Shown here: piece by piece, positions 29,259-37,759 of the stretch
Position numbering within the stretch: position 1 is the first letter of the stretch
Layout: each line of letters starts with the position of its first letter
Origin: Mycobacterium sp. MS1601
GTDB taxonomy: Bacteria > Actinomycetota > Actinomycetes > Mycobacteriales > Mycobacteriaceae
Length of the DNA stretch: 64,000 nucleotides
Direction of reading: 5' to 3'
Assembly (NCBI RefSeq): GCF_001984215.1
Contig: NZ_CP019420.1
Span: 3,100,001-3,164,000, forward strand
Program-made: the position numbers and the translations under genes
The notes under the pieces: model-generated
What the model saw: the letters and a program-made list of their open reading frames with translations, nothing else
Databases searched by the model: none
What the model was told of the DNA's origin: nothing

Positions 29259-30031
29259 CGGCGCTCCCAGATGAGTTCGGTCACGGCGCTGCCTGCATGC
29301 TGCGCTTTGCCCTCGTATTTGGTGACGGGCCGCATGACGGAGATGGGCAATGTTGTTAGCCGGTCTGCGGGTACGCGGCGCAACAGCGGTTCGGCATCGC
29401 CGACCTCGGCGATCTGTTCTGCGTAGCCGGCGTGGTCGGTGGCGGCGTGTAGAACCCCGCCCGGGCGCAGCCGATCGGCGATCATCGCGACATTCGACGG
29501 CTGCAGGAACCGGCGTTTGTGGTGTCGTGACTTGGGCCAGGGATCCGGGAAGAAGACCCGGACACCGGTGAGCATGCCCGGGACCAGCAGATATTCCAGT
29601 ACGTCAACGGCGTCGCCGCGGATCAACCGGATGTTCGGCACGTTCTCGCGGTCGATGGCCGACAGCAGCTGCGCCAGGCCGCGCTTGTAGACCTCGACGG
29701 CGATCACGTCGATGTCCGTCTCGACCCGGGCCATGGCCAGTGTCGAGGTGCCGGTACCGCAGCCGATTTCCAGTACCAGCGGTGCGGTGCGGCCGAACCA
29801 GGCTCCGGCGTCCACGAGTGGTGCAGGTTTGTCACCGAGGCGGGCCTGGGTCCCGATCTGCGGCCACAACCGGTCCCAAGCCTCTTGTTGGGATTCGGTG
29901 AGGGTGGAGCGGCGGGAGCGAAAACTGGTGATCCGAGGGTGCGGATGCCCTGGTTCCGGGCCGGTGGGTCGGGTGAACTCGTCCACCGACTCGGCTCCGC
30001 GTTGGGCACACATCGGTCCATGGTCTCTCAT
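29255..30031 (-). CDS. trmB: tRNA (guanine-N7-)-methyltransferase
   Basis: TrmB makes m7G46 in tRNA using SAM. The 258-residue product has the SAM motif LEIGCGTGTSTLAMA, the RGDAVDVLEY segment, and the family signature FFPDPWPKSRHHKRRFLQP. I chose the ATG at 30031 (MRDHGPMCAQ), which resembles the known mycobacterial N-terminus; the open frame extends to 30073. It is the first gene of the trmB-Rv0207c-mmpL3 operon and corresponds to Rv0208c. Confidence 0.93.
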   Translation of the reverse strand: MRDHGPMCAQRGAESVDEFTRPTGPEPGHPHPRITSFRSRRSTLTESQQEAWDRLWPQIGTQARLGDKPAPLVDAGAWFGRTAPLVLEIGCGTGTSTLAMARVETDIDVIAVEVYKRGLAQLLSAIDRENVPNIRLIRGDAVDVLEYLLVPGMLTGVRVFFPDPWPKSRHHKRRFLQPSNVAMIADRLRPGGVLHAATDHAGYAEQIAEVGDAEPLLRRVPADRLTTLPISVMRPVTKYEGKAQHAGSAVTELIWERR

Positions 30032-30173
30032 CTGACCGGGTGAACCTGCATCGTGGTGCGATTTGATACCCAACAGTTGCCTGAAGAGGTCACGTCACAG
30101 GAGTGTGTGGCTCTCCACAGGCCGGTCGGCAGTGGCTCGCGCCACCAGGGCCCGGATGCCACGATGGGTTCAC

Positions 30174-31094
30174 ATGAACGAAGCGGAGCAGTTCAGGGCC
30201 GCGGCCCGGCAGCGGGTGGCGGTACACGGCCGACCGGGGGTGGGCACCGGCGCGGTACTGGCGGCGCTGCGGGCGCTGGACCGGTTCGATGTCAGTGACG
30301 TCGACGTCGACGTCACCGTCCGGGTGGTGGCAGAAACCGTCAAGCCCGAGGACGTGCAGGCTGTGATGGCGGCCGCCGGGCCGGTGCTGGTGGTGCTCAC
30401 CAAGGCGGACACACACCCTCTGGGGCGGGGTGGTCCCGTCGAGACCGCCCGCAGGCGGTGCGACGCGTTGGCGGAGGTCGCCGGGGCGCCGGTGGTGCCG
30501 ATGGTCGGTCTGCTGGCCGTGGCCGCGCTGGATCCGTCGGTGCTCGATGACGAACTGATGCGGGCCGTGCGGACGTTGGCCGTCGAACCTGCGGATCTGA
30601 GGACGGCGGACGCTTTCCTCTCCTGTGCCCACGGGCTGCCGGTCGGTGTCCGGCGGCAGCTGATCGAGAAGCTGGATCTGTTCGGGATCGCGCATGCGGT
30701 GGTCGCGGTGCGCAACCACCCCGCGGCGACGGTCGATGACGTGCGGGCGGCGTTGCGCCGAGCCGGCGACCTGGATGTGGTGATCGACCTCATCACCGAT
30801 CTGGGGGCCGAGGGCCGGTACCGCCGACTCCGGGCCGCCCTGGCCACGCTGGAACTGGCGGCCATCACCGACCGATCGGTGGCCGGTCTACTGCACTCCG
30901 ATGAGGTGATACTGACCCGGATGGCGGCGGCAACGCAGGTGCTGTGTGCCGCGGGCGCACCGATCGGTCCGGTGGAGCACGTGGAACGGGCGCGGCATTG
31001 GCAGCGATATGGGCAGGGCCCGGTGTCGGCGGTGCATCGGGCCTGCGCGGCAGACCTCACCGCGGGGTCGTTGTTGCTGTGGAGCAGCCGGTGA
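30174..31094 (+). CDS. GTPase-like protein with degenerate P-loop (Rv0209-like)
   Basis: A 306-residue protein that looks like a nucleotide-binding domain of dynamin-like type. A P-loop-like GRPGVGTGA at residues 19-27 lacks the Walker A lysine, a strand VLVVLTKAD at 71-79 carries a G4-like TKAD, and the rest is helical. The ATG at 30174 is the first sensible start; the frame extends upstream without a ribosome site. It overlaps the next gene (GTGA). The function of Rv0209 is unknown; paired GTPase-like genes suggest a heteromeric partner. Confidence 0.8.
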   Translation: MNEAEQFRAAARQRVAVHGRPGVGTGAVLAALRALDRFDVSDVDVDVTVRVVAETVKPEDVQAVMAAAGPVLVVLTKADTHPLGRGGPVETARRRCDALAEVAGAPVVPMVGLLAVAALDPSVLDDELMRAVRTLAVEPADLRTADAFLSCAHGLPVGVRRQLIEKLDLFGIAHAVVAVRNHPAATVDDVRAALRRAGDLDVVIDLITDLGAEGRYRRLRAALATLELAAITDRSVAGLLHSDEVILTRMAAATQVLCAAGAPIGPVEHVERARHWQRYGQGPVSAVHRACAADLTAGSLLLWSSR

Positions 31095-32506
31095 CCGACG
31101 TCGACCAGCTGATCGGCGCCCTTGCACCGGAGGTCGAGCGGCCCGCCGCCGCGCCGCGGGCCGACACCGTGCTGGTCACCGGTCCGTGGCTGGCCGGATG
31201 CACCAGTGTGGTTGCGGCCCTTCGTGATCAGCTGCCGGACAACATCGTGGTGGAGTCCGGTGAGCTCGCCGGTGAGACGCCTGCGGTGATCGTCTTCGTG
31301 GTGTCGGCCGCCGCGCCGCTCGCCGAGTCGGACTGCGCGCTGTTGGACGCTGCGGCGTCGGGGACCGACGCCGTGATCGGTGCGGTTTCCAAGGTGGACG
31401 TCCATCACCGGTGGCGCGACGTGCTCGAGCGCAACCGCGAACTGTTGGGTGGCCATCGCCGGTATCGGCGGATGCCCTGGGTGGGCGTGGCCGCCGCCCC
31501 GCAGCTCGGCGAACCGCAACTCGACGATCTGGTGACCCAGGTGCGCGGCCAGCTGGCCGACCCGACGCTGGAGCGGCGGAACAGGTTGCGGCAGTGGGAA
31601 AATGCGTTGGAAGCAGCGCGGCTGGCGCACGATGACGCTGCCGACGACCACGAGGAGGTCGCCAACCGGATCCGCGCCAAGCGTGCCGACGTGCTGAGCG
31701 AGCGTCGGGTGGATCGCTCACAACGGTCCATCGTCTTGCGCAACGCGCTGCAGCAGGCCCGCGTGCAGCTGTCCTACTTCAGTCGGAGCCGGTGTGCCTC
31801 GGTGCTCACCGAACTGCAAGAGGATGCTGCGGGGCTGCGCCGGCGGGGTATGCCGGAGTTCCCCGCCTATGTCCAACGGCGGGTCGATGAGGTGATCGGC
31901 GAGGTCGACGACGGCATCACAGCGCACTTCGCCGATGTCGCCGCAGAGCTGGAGTTGCCGGCGGTGTCGGTGCCGGCCTCCGGTTGTGCACTCGAGGTGG
32001 GTGGCCCGCCACTGCGGTCACGCACCTTGGAGACACGATTGGTGATGCTGCTCGGCGCGGGTTTCGGGCTGGGTGTCGCGGTGACGTCGAGCCGGTTGGT
32101 GGCCGATCTGGCGCCCGGGCTGACGCTGGCAGGCGCCGTCCTGGGGGCGGTGGTGGGTGTGCTGGTGACGTTGTGGGTGGTGGGCACCCGCGGCGTGCTG
32201 CAGGACAGGGCAGTGCTGGACCGTTGGGTGAGCGAGGTGATGGCCCGGGTCCGTGCGACCACCGATCAACTGGTGGCCACCCGGGTGCTGACGGCGGAGG
32301 CGGAGTTGACCGGCGCGCTGGCCGACCAGGAGGAGGCCGCCACTCGGCGGACGGCGGACCGGATCTCCGAACTCGACGCCCGACTGCGCGAGCACGCATT
32401 GGCCCGCGCTCGTGCCGCCGCGGTCCGTGATCGCACTGTGCCGGAACTGGCCCGCGCGCTCGCAGTGGTGCGGTCGGAACTCGACGCTTGTCCTACCGGT
32501 GAGTAA
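31091..32506 (+). CDS. GTPase-like membrane-associated protein (Rv0210-like)
   Basis: A 471-residue protein with an N-terminal GTPase-like domain in which the P-loop position reads GPWLAGCTS (31-39), without the normal Lys, and a G4-like SKVD is at 100-103. A long helical region follows (about 170-290), then two adjacent hydrophobic helices and a C-terminal charged coiled-coil. This order (G domain, helical stalk, paddle-like hydrophobic pair, helix) resembles bacterial dynamin-like proteins. It starts with GTG at the stop of the Rv0209-like gene. A role in membrane remodelling is inference. Confidence 0.8.
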   Translation: MTDVDQLIGALAPEVERPAAAPRADTVLVTGPWLAGCTSVVAALRDQLPDNIVVESGELAGETPAVIVFVVSAAAPLAESDCALLDAAASGTDAVIGAVSKVDVHHRWRDVLERNRELLGGHRRYRRMPWVGVAAAPQLGEPQLDDLVTQVRGQLADPTLERRNRLRQWENALEAARLAHDDAADDHEEVANRIRAKRADVLSERRVDRSQRSIVLRNALQQARVQLSYFSRSRCASVLTELQEDAAGLRRRGMPEFPAYVQRRVDEVIGEVDDGITAHFADVAAELELPAVSVPASGCALEVGGPPLRSRTLETRLVMLLGAGFGLGVAVTSSRLVADLAPGLTLAGAVLGAVVGVLVTLWVVGTRGVLQDRAVLDRWVSEVMARVRATTDQLVATRVLTAEAELTGALADQEEAATRRTADRISELDARLREHALARARAAAVRDRTVPELARALAVVRSELDACPTGE

Positions 32507-32533
32507 AGAGTGGAAAAACCAGACGAATTCGTA

Positions 32534-32607
32534 CTGAATCGTTTCAACGAATTGGATGTCGGGCGAACTGAATCGATGAATAGCGCAGATAAGGCCAATC
32601 TGAATCG
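32534..32607. promoter_or_regulatory. Three CTGAATCG direct repeats upstream of pckA
   Basis: CTGAATCG occurs at 32534-32541, 32568-32575 and 32600-32607, spaced 34 and 32 bp, about three helical turns. They lie in the 254-bp gap before pckA, which is visibly more AT-rich than its surroundings. Such phased repeats are typical of a cooperatively binding regulator. The rest of the gap holds no gene, and no known box was recognised. Confidence 0.5.
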
Positions 32608-32760
32608 TTCCTGTGAGTCAATGGACATACTCTCGGTTTACGCCGGGTATGTCACCGGGGTTAACCTCTAGAACCAGGGACGTTCGTGTTCGCCGTCGGG
32701 GCATCCGCGCAGCGGAATGGGCATTACGTTCTGGCGGTAAAACCTATCCAGGAGAAATTG

Positions 32761-34590
32761 ATGACCTCAGCGACCATTCCAGGTCTGGACGCAGCACCGA
32801 CCAAACACCAGGGCCTGCTGGCCTGGGTGCAAGAGGTCGCCGAACTGACACAGCCAGACCGGGTGGTGTTTGCTGATGGCTCGGAAGAAGAGTTCGAGCG
32901 CCTGGCCGCGCAGCTCGTCGAAGCCGGCACATTCGAGAAGCTGAACAACGAGAAGCAGCCCAACTCCTACCTGGCCCTGTCCGATCCGTCCGATGTCGCG
33001 CGCGTCGAATCGCGCACCTTCATCTGTTCGGAGAAAGAGATCGACGCGGGTCCCACCAACAACTGGATGGATCCCGACGAGATGCGGTCCATCATGAAGG
33101 ACCTCTACCGCGGCTCGATGCGTGGACGCACCATGTATGTGGTGCCGTTCTGCATGGGGCCCCTGGGTGCCGAGGATCCCAAGCTGGGTGTCGAACTCAC
33201 CGACTCCGAGTACGTGGTGGTCTCCATGCGCACCATGACCCGCATGGGGCAGGACGCGCTCGACAAGATCGGCGAGGACGGCTTTTTCGTGAAGGCGCTG
33301 CACTCCCTGGGTGCGCCGCTGGAGGAGGGCCAGGCGGACGTCCCGTGGCCGTGTAACGACACCAAGTACATCACCCACTTCCCCGAGACCCGTGAAATCT
33401 GGAGTTACGGTTCGGGTTACGGCGGCAATGCCCTGCTGGGCAAGAAGTGCTACTCGCTGCGTATCGCCTCGGCCATGGCGCACGACGAGGGCTGGCTGGC
33501 CGAGCACATGCTGATCCTCAAGCTCATCTCGCCGGAGAACAAGGCCTACTTCATCGCGGCGGCCTTCCCCTCGGCGTGTGGCAAGACCAACCTCGCGATG
33601 CTGCAGCCCACCGTCCCCGGCTGGCGCGCCGAAACCGTGGGTGACGACATCGCGTGGATGCGGTTCGGCAAGGACGGCAGGCTGTACGCCACCAACCCCG
33701 AGTTCGGCTTCTTCGGGGTTGCCCCCGGTACCAACTGGTCCTCGAACCCCAACGCCATGAAGACGATCGCGGCCGGCAACACCGTCTTCACCAACGTCGC
33801 CAAGACCGACGACGGTGACGTGTGGTGGGAGGGCCTGGAGGGCGAACCCGACCATCTGATCGACTGGAAGGGCCAGGACTGGATCCTCCGCGAGACGGAA
33901 ACCAAGGCCGCACACCCGAACTCGCGTTACTGCACCCCGATGTCGCAGTGCCCCACCCTGGCTCCGGAATGGGACGACCCCCAGGGCGTGCCCATCTCGG
34001 CCATCCTGTTCGGTGGCCGCCGCAAGACCACGGTGCCGCTGGTGACGCAGGCCCGCGACTGGCAGCACGGCGTGTTCATCGGTGCCACGCTGGGCTCCGA
34101 GCAGACCGCCGCTGCCGAGGGCAAGGTCGGCACCGTGCGCCGCGATCCCATGGCCATGCTGCCGTTCATCGGCTACAACGTCGGCGACTACATGCAGCAC
34201 TGGATCGACACCGGCAAGAACTCCGACGAATCGAAGCTGCCGAAGGTGTTCTTCGTCAACTGGTTCCGTCGCGGTGACGATGGTCGGTTCCTGTGGCCCG
34301 GATTCGGTGAGAACAGCCGCGTGATGAAGTGGATCATCGAGCGCGTCGAGGGCAAGGCCAACGGCGTCTCGACGCCCATCGGCATCGTGCCCAGTGCCGC
34401 TGATCTCGATCTGTCCGGTCTGAACGTCGACTCCGCCGACGTGGACGCCGCCCTGGCGGTCAACGTCGATGAGTGGCGCGCCGAGCTGCCGCTGATCGAA
34501 GAGTGGTTCGAATTCGTCGGCGAGAAGCTGCCCACCGGCATCAAGGACGAGTTCGATGCACTGAAAACTCGTCTGGCAGAGGCTGACTGA
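32761..34590 (+). CDS. pckA: Phosphoenolpyruvate carboxykinase (GTP)
   Basis: This 609-residue GTP-dependent enzyme converts oxaloacetate and GTP to PEP, the key gluconeogenic step when mycobacteria grow on fatty acids. The P-loop [12 protein letters not shown] carries the reactive Cys273, and [19 protein letters not shown] and FFVNWFRRG are family signatures. AGGAGAA at 32751-32757 precedes ATG 32761; the frame upstream to 32686 is not supported. It corresponds to Rv0211 and ends in a strong terminator. Confidence 0.97.
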   Translation: MTSATIPGLDAAPTKHQGLLAWVQEVAELTQPDRVVFADGSEEEFERLAAQLVEAGTFEKLNNEKQPNSYLALSDPSDVARVESRTFICSEKEIDAGPTNNWMDPDEMRSIMKDLYRGSMRGRTMYVVPFCMGPLGAEDPKLGVELTDSEYVVVSMRTMTRMGQDALDKIGEDGFFVKALHSLGAPLEEGQADVPWPCNDTKYITHFPETREIWSYGSGYGGNALLGKKCYSLRIASAMAHDEGWLAEHMLILKLISPENKAYFIAAAFPSACGKTNLAMLQPTVPGWRAETVGDDIAWMRFGKDGRLYATNPEFGFFGVAPGTNWSSNPNAMKTIAAGNTVFTNVAKTDDGDVWWEGLEGEPDHLIDWKGQDWILRETETKAAHPNSRYCTPMSQCPTLAPEWDDPQGVPISAILFGGRRKTTVPLVTQARDWQHGVFIGATLGSEQTAAAEGKVGTVRRDPMAMLPFIGYNVGDYMQHWIDTGKNSDESKLPKVFFVNWFRRGDDGRFLWPGFGENSRVMKWIIERVEGKANGVSTPIGIVPSAADLDLSGLNVDSADVDAALAVNVDEWRAELPLIEEWFEFVGEKLPTGIKDEFDALKTRLAEAD

Positions 34591-34610
34591 CACCCACATA
34601 TCGCAGCGCT

Positions 34611-34649
34611 CGGTACGGCCCCCGGTCTTTTGGACCGGGGGCCGTACCG
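34611..34649 (+). terminator. Strong hairpin terminator after pckA
   Basis: A perfect 17-bp stem (34611-34627 with 34633-34649; core GGCCCCCGGTC) closes a TTTTG loop 20 bases after the pckA stop. No U-tract follows, which is usual for mycobacterial terminators. Confidence 0.9.
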
Positions 34650-34680
34650 CGTCTTGCCGCTCTTTCTTCTGCTACGTTGG

Positions 34681-34694
34681 TAAGTACGTACTTA
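34681..34694. promoter_or_regulatory. Perfect palindrome TAAGTACGTACTTA, operator candidate
   Basis: The perfect 14-bp palindrome lies 20 bp upstream of the methyltransferase start, in the position of a TetR-type operator overlapping the promoter. The next bases, TAATACGT, could be a -10 element. No TetR gene is adjacent in this window. Confidence 0.55.
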
Positions 34695-34714
34695 ATACGT
34701 AGATAGGTGGCGGG

Positions 34715-35362
34715 ATGTCGATCGGCGAACGGCTCATGGGTTCACGGCCCGGCGAGAGCGTCATCCACCACCCGCGGACCTACGAGCTGATGGCCGACCT
34801 GCACTTCCTGGGTTCCCGTCGTCGTCGCCGTGTCTGGGCGGATCTCGTGGCGGCCTCCGGGGCGCGCCCCGGCGATCGGGTTATCGATATTGGCTGCGGC
34901 ACCGGGTATTTCGCTTCCGCCCTGAGTTCAGCAGTGTCGCCCGGCGGAGCGGTGGTGGGTATCGACCCGTCGCCGACGCTGGTCGACTACGCAGGTCGTG
35001 CCAATCCCGGGGGCTGCACTTTTGCTGTGGCCGGGGCCGAGGATCTGCCCTTCGCGGACTCCTCTTTCGATGTCGCGGTGTCCAGCCTGGCGTTCCATCA
35101 CATTCCCCAGCGACTCTGGTTGTGGTCGATGTGCGAGATCCATCGGGTGCTGCGTCCGGGCGGGCTGCTGTTCCTCGCGGACTTCCGCCCGCCGCGGTTG
35201 CCCCTGGGGGTGCGCAAGGTGCTGGCCCGCACCGGCGCCGAGCAGATGATCACCGACGCACGTGTCGATCTGCGGGACGCCATCACCGGGGCCGGTCTGT
35301 CGATCGTCCGGGCCCGCGAACACCCCCGCATGCACAGCATCGCCGCCGTCAAGCCGGTCTGA
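34715..35362 (+). CDS. Class I SAM-dependent methyltransferase
   Basis: A 215-residue methyltransferase of the UbiE/type-11 kind: SAM motif VIDIGCGTGYFASAL (about residues 55-69), acidic strand VVGIDPSP, and the later motif PFADSSFDVAVSSLAFHH and LRPGGLLFLADF. It is a single-gene unit between the pckA terminator and fadD4, preceded by a palindromic operator-like site. The substrate is unknown; the surroundings suggest a lipid or quinone-like molecule, but that is a guess. Confidence 0.85.
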   Translation: MSIGERLMGSRPGESVIHHPRTYELMADLHFLGSRRRRRVWADLVAASGARPGDRVIDIGCGTGYFASALSSAVSPGGAVVGIDPSPTLVDYAGRANPGGCTFAVAGAEDLPFADSSFDVAVSSLAFHHIPQRLWLWSMCEIHRVLRPGGLLFLADFRPPRLPLGVRKVLARTGAEQMITDARVDLRDAITGAGLSIVRAREHPRMHSIAAVKPV

Positions 35363-35410
35363 CATATCGAGCTCTGATCGTCAGGTCGGAGCTTTCCGCG
35401 AAAACCGGTC

Positions 35411-35424
35411 TTGACACCTGTCAA
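35411..35424. promoter_or_regulatory. Palindrome TTGACACCTGTCAA at fadD4 promoter
   Basis: Six-base arms TTGACA/TGTCAA surround CC. The left arm equals a consensus -35 hexamer, and TAAAGT at 35436-35441 could be the -10 (19-bp spacing, rather long). A repressor at this site would overlap the -35. ATG of fadD4 is at 35448, so the transcript would be leaderless or nearly so. Confidence 0.55.
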
Positions 35425-35447
35425 CTGAGGCGCAGTAAAGTCGGCAC

Positions 35448-36974
35448 ATGCAGATCCGCGAAACCGCCCAGTCCACTCCGGACAAGCCGGCCATCATCAT
35501 GCACCCGTCCGGGACCGTGGTGACGTTCGGCGAACTCGAGGCCGGGGCCAATCAGCTGGCGCACCACTTCCGGCAGGCCGGCCTGGTCGAAGGTGATGTC
35601 GTCGCGATACTGATGGAGAACAACGCCCACATGCATGCGGTGATGTGGGCAGCACGTCGGGCGGGGCTGTACTACGTGCCCATCAACACCCACCTCGCGC
35701 CGGCAGAAGCCGCGTACATCGTCGACAACAGCAGCGCCAAGGCCATAGTGGGGTCTGCTGCGCAGGTCAAGACGCTGACCGACCTCGCTGAGCACCTGCC
35801 CCGCGGGCTCCCGGAGCTGCTGCTCATCGCCGACGGCGACTTGGACGGCTGGCAGCGCTACCCCGAAGCGGTTGCCCACCAACCTGTTACGCCCATCGCC
35901 GACGAGATCGAAGGCGATCTGCTGCAGTACTCCTCGGGTACCACCGGCCGGCCCAAGGGCATCAAACGCGCACTGCCGCATGTCCCGCCGTCGGAATCGC
36001 CCGGCCTGATGGCCGCGCTGGTGTCATTCTGGATGCACCCCGATGCCGTGTATCTGAGCCCCGCGCCGCTCTACCACACGGCGCCGTCCGTATGGTCCAT
36101 GCAGACGCAGGCGGCCGGTATCACCACCGTCGTCCTCGAGAAGTTCGACGCCGAGGGATGTCTGGAGGCCATCGCGCAGCACCGGATCACGCACGGCCAG
36201 TTCGTCCCGGTGATGTTCACCCGGATGCTGAAGCTGCCCGAGGAGGTGCGCAGCTCCTACGACGTGTCCAGCCTGGAGCGGGTGATGCATGCCGCCGCAC
36301 CGTGTCCGGTGGATATCAAGAAACAGATGATCGACTGGTGGGGCCCCATCGTCGACGAGTACTACGCCTCCTCGGAAGCACACGGCTCCACGCTGATCTC
36401 GGCAGAGGAATGGCTGACCCACCCCGGCTCGGTGGGTCGCCCCCTGGCCGGCGTCCTGCACATCGTCGGTGAGGACGGCAACGAACTGCCCGCGGGCGAG
36501 GCCGGCGAGATCTACTTCGAGGGCGGCTTCGATTTCGAGTACCTCAACGACGCCGAGAAGACCGCCAAGTCACGTCACCCGCAGGGCTGGAAGACGGTGG
36601 GCGACATCGGTTATGTCGACGACGATGGTTACCTGTATCTGACCGATCGCCGTCACCACATGATCATCTCCGGTGGGGTGAACATCTACCCCCAGGAAGC
36701 GGAGAACTTGCTCGTCACCCACCCCAAGGTGATGGACGCCGCGGTGTTCGGTATCCCCGATGACGAGATGGGCCAGAGTGTCAAGGGAGTGGTGCAGACC
36801 GTCGACCCCGCCGACGCCACCGACGAAGTCGCCGCCGAGCTCATCGGGTGGCTGCGCGAGAGGTTGACCCACTACAAGTGCCCGCGGTCCATCTCCTTCG
36901 AGGCCCAACTGCCGCGCACGGACACCGGCAAGCTGTACAAGCAGTCCCTGGTGCAGAAGTACTCGGTCTCCTAG
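35448..36974 (+). CDS. fadD4: Acyl-CoA synthetase FadD4
   Basis: This 508-residue AMP-forming ligase activates a carboxylic acid to its CoA ester. Motifs in order: AMP-binding YSSGTTGRPKGIKR (about residues 163-176), YYASSEAHGSTLI, YLTDRRHHMIISGGVNIYP and the C-terminal PRTDTGKLYKQ with the catalytic Lys. Position after pckA and similarity match Rv0214. The substrate could be a fatty acid or a steroid side chain. The promoter carries a palindrome at 35411. Confidence 0.9.
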   Translation: MQIRETAQSTPDKPAIIMHPSGTVVTFGELEAGANQLAHHFRQAGLVEGDVVAILMENNAHMHAVMWAARRAGLYYVPINTHLAPAEAAYIVDNSSAKAIVGSAAQVKTLTDLAEHLPRGLPELLLIADGDLDGWQRYPEAVAHQPVTPIADEIEGDLLQYSSGTTGRPKGIKRALPHVPPSESPGLMAALVSFWMHPDAVYLSPAPLYHTAPSVWSMQTQAAGITTVVLEKFDAEGCLEAIAQHRITHGQFVPVMFTRMLKLPEEVRSSYDVSSLERVMHAAAPCPVDIKKQMIDWWGPIVDEYYASSEAHGSTLISAEEWLTHPGSVGRPLAGVLHIVGEDGNELPAGEAGEIYFEGGFDFEYLNDAEKTAKSRHPQGWKTVGDIGYVDDDGYLYLTDRRHHMIISGGVNIYPQEAENLLVTHPKVMDAAVFGIPDDEMGQSVKGVVQTVDPADATDEVAAELIGWLRERLTHYKCPRSISFEAQLPRTDTGKLYKQSLVQKYSVS

Positions 36975-37010
36975 TTGCGCAGGCCGAGGTAGGTTGCCGC
37001 GCAACGGAGT

Positions 37011-37589
37011 TCACGAGCAGATGCTGGGCCTGCCCACCAGGTAGTTGCAGGTGTCCGGGAAGCGGTGCACCATCGGAGGATCCTTGACCTCGCGAAGGCT
37101 CAGCGTGAACGGCACCTTTGTCATGCCCGGCGGGGTGCCGCACTCGTCGCCCCACAACGTCGTGCGCATTCCGGTGAGTGCCCTGGAGTCATAGGCGAAG
37201 GTGTCGGTCACCGGCACCTTCCTGCCGTCCGGGCAGATCCGGCCCGAGCTCCAGATGTTGCTGAAGGTCCACAGTCCGCCGGTCAGCCGGGCGTCACCCG
37301 CGGTGTTGAGCAGCTGCTCGTCCTGGGTGACCTTGTTGTCTGTGCGGCTGGTGACACGACTGAGGCAACCCATGCTCTGGATGGTGATGTCGCTGTAGTC
37401 CTGTTGCGCACGGGTGCCGTTGGCCTGGATGCAGACGGTGCTGATCTCCCACACCGCCGCAGGCTTGCCTGGCTCGCTGTAGCTGTAGTTGCCGTCGACA
37501 ATGGGGACCAGGACGTCGGCCTGTGCGGGTGCCGCGGCACACACCGCAGCCACCAGGACACCTACTGCGCCCGCATAGCGCAATTGCAT
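37011..37589 (-). CDS. Secreted mycobacterial protein of unknown function
   Basis: A 192-residue protein with a clear signal peptide (cleavage after about AAPAQA, residue 24) and a mature part rich in beta strands with several cysteines (TVCIQA, GCLSRV, RICPDG, DECGTPP, TCNYL, SICS). This suggests disulfide-stabilised folding outside the cell. I do not recognise a domain. It is convergent with fadD4. Confidence 0.8.
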   Translation of the reverse strand: MQLRYAGAVGVLVAAVCAAAPAQADVLVPIVDGNYSYSEPGKPAAVWEISTVCIQANGTRAQQDYSDITIQSMGCLSRVTSRTDNKVTQDEQLLNTAGDARLTGGLWTFSNIWSSGRICPDGRKVPVTDTFAYDSRALTGMRTTLWGDECGTPPGMTKVPFTLSLREVKDPPMVHRFPDTCNYLVGRPSICS

Positions 37590-37759
37590 GCTCGCTCCCC
37601 TTCGAACGGTGCTTCTGTGTCTATCACCGCAGCACGGTCGTCACGGCGTTTCGGGGAAGATCCATCGTTTCTCCGCGCTTGTTGTGGCAACGCGGATACG
37701 ATCCGGTGTTCGCCGCATCCTGTGCACCCGTGACCCAACCGGCGGGACATACTGGCAGG

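Noticed and set aside
32767-34599. 610-codon open frame opposite pckA
   Set aside because: It is a high-GC shadow of pckA with no ribosome site and no recognisable domain.
36974-37005. Terminator between fadD4 and the secreted protein gene
   Set aside because: Only a 7-bp stem (GTTGCGC/GCGCAAC) with an 18-base loop; too weak to claim.
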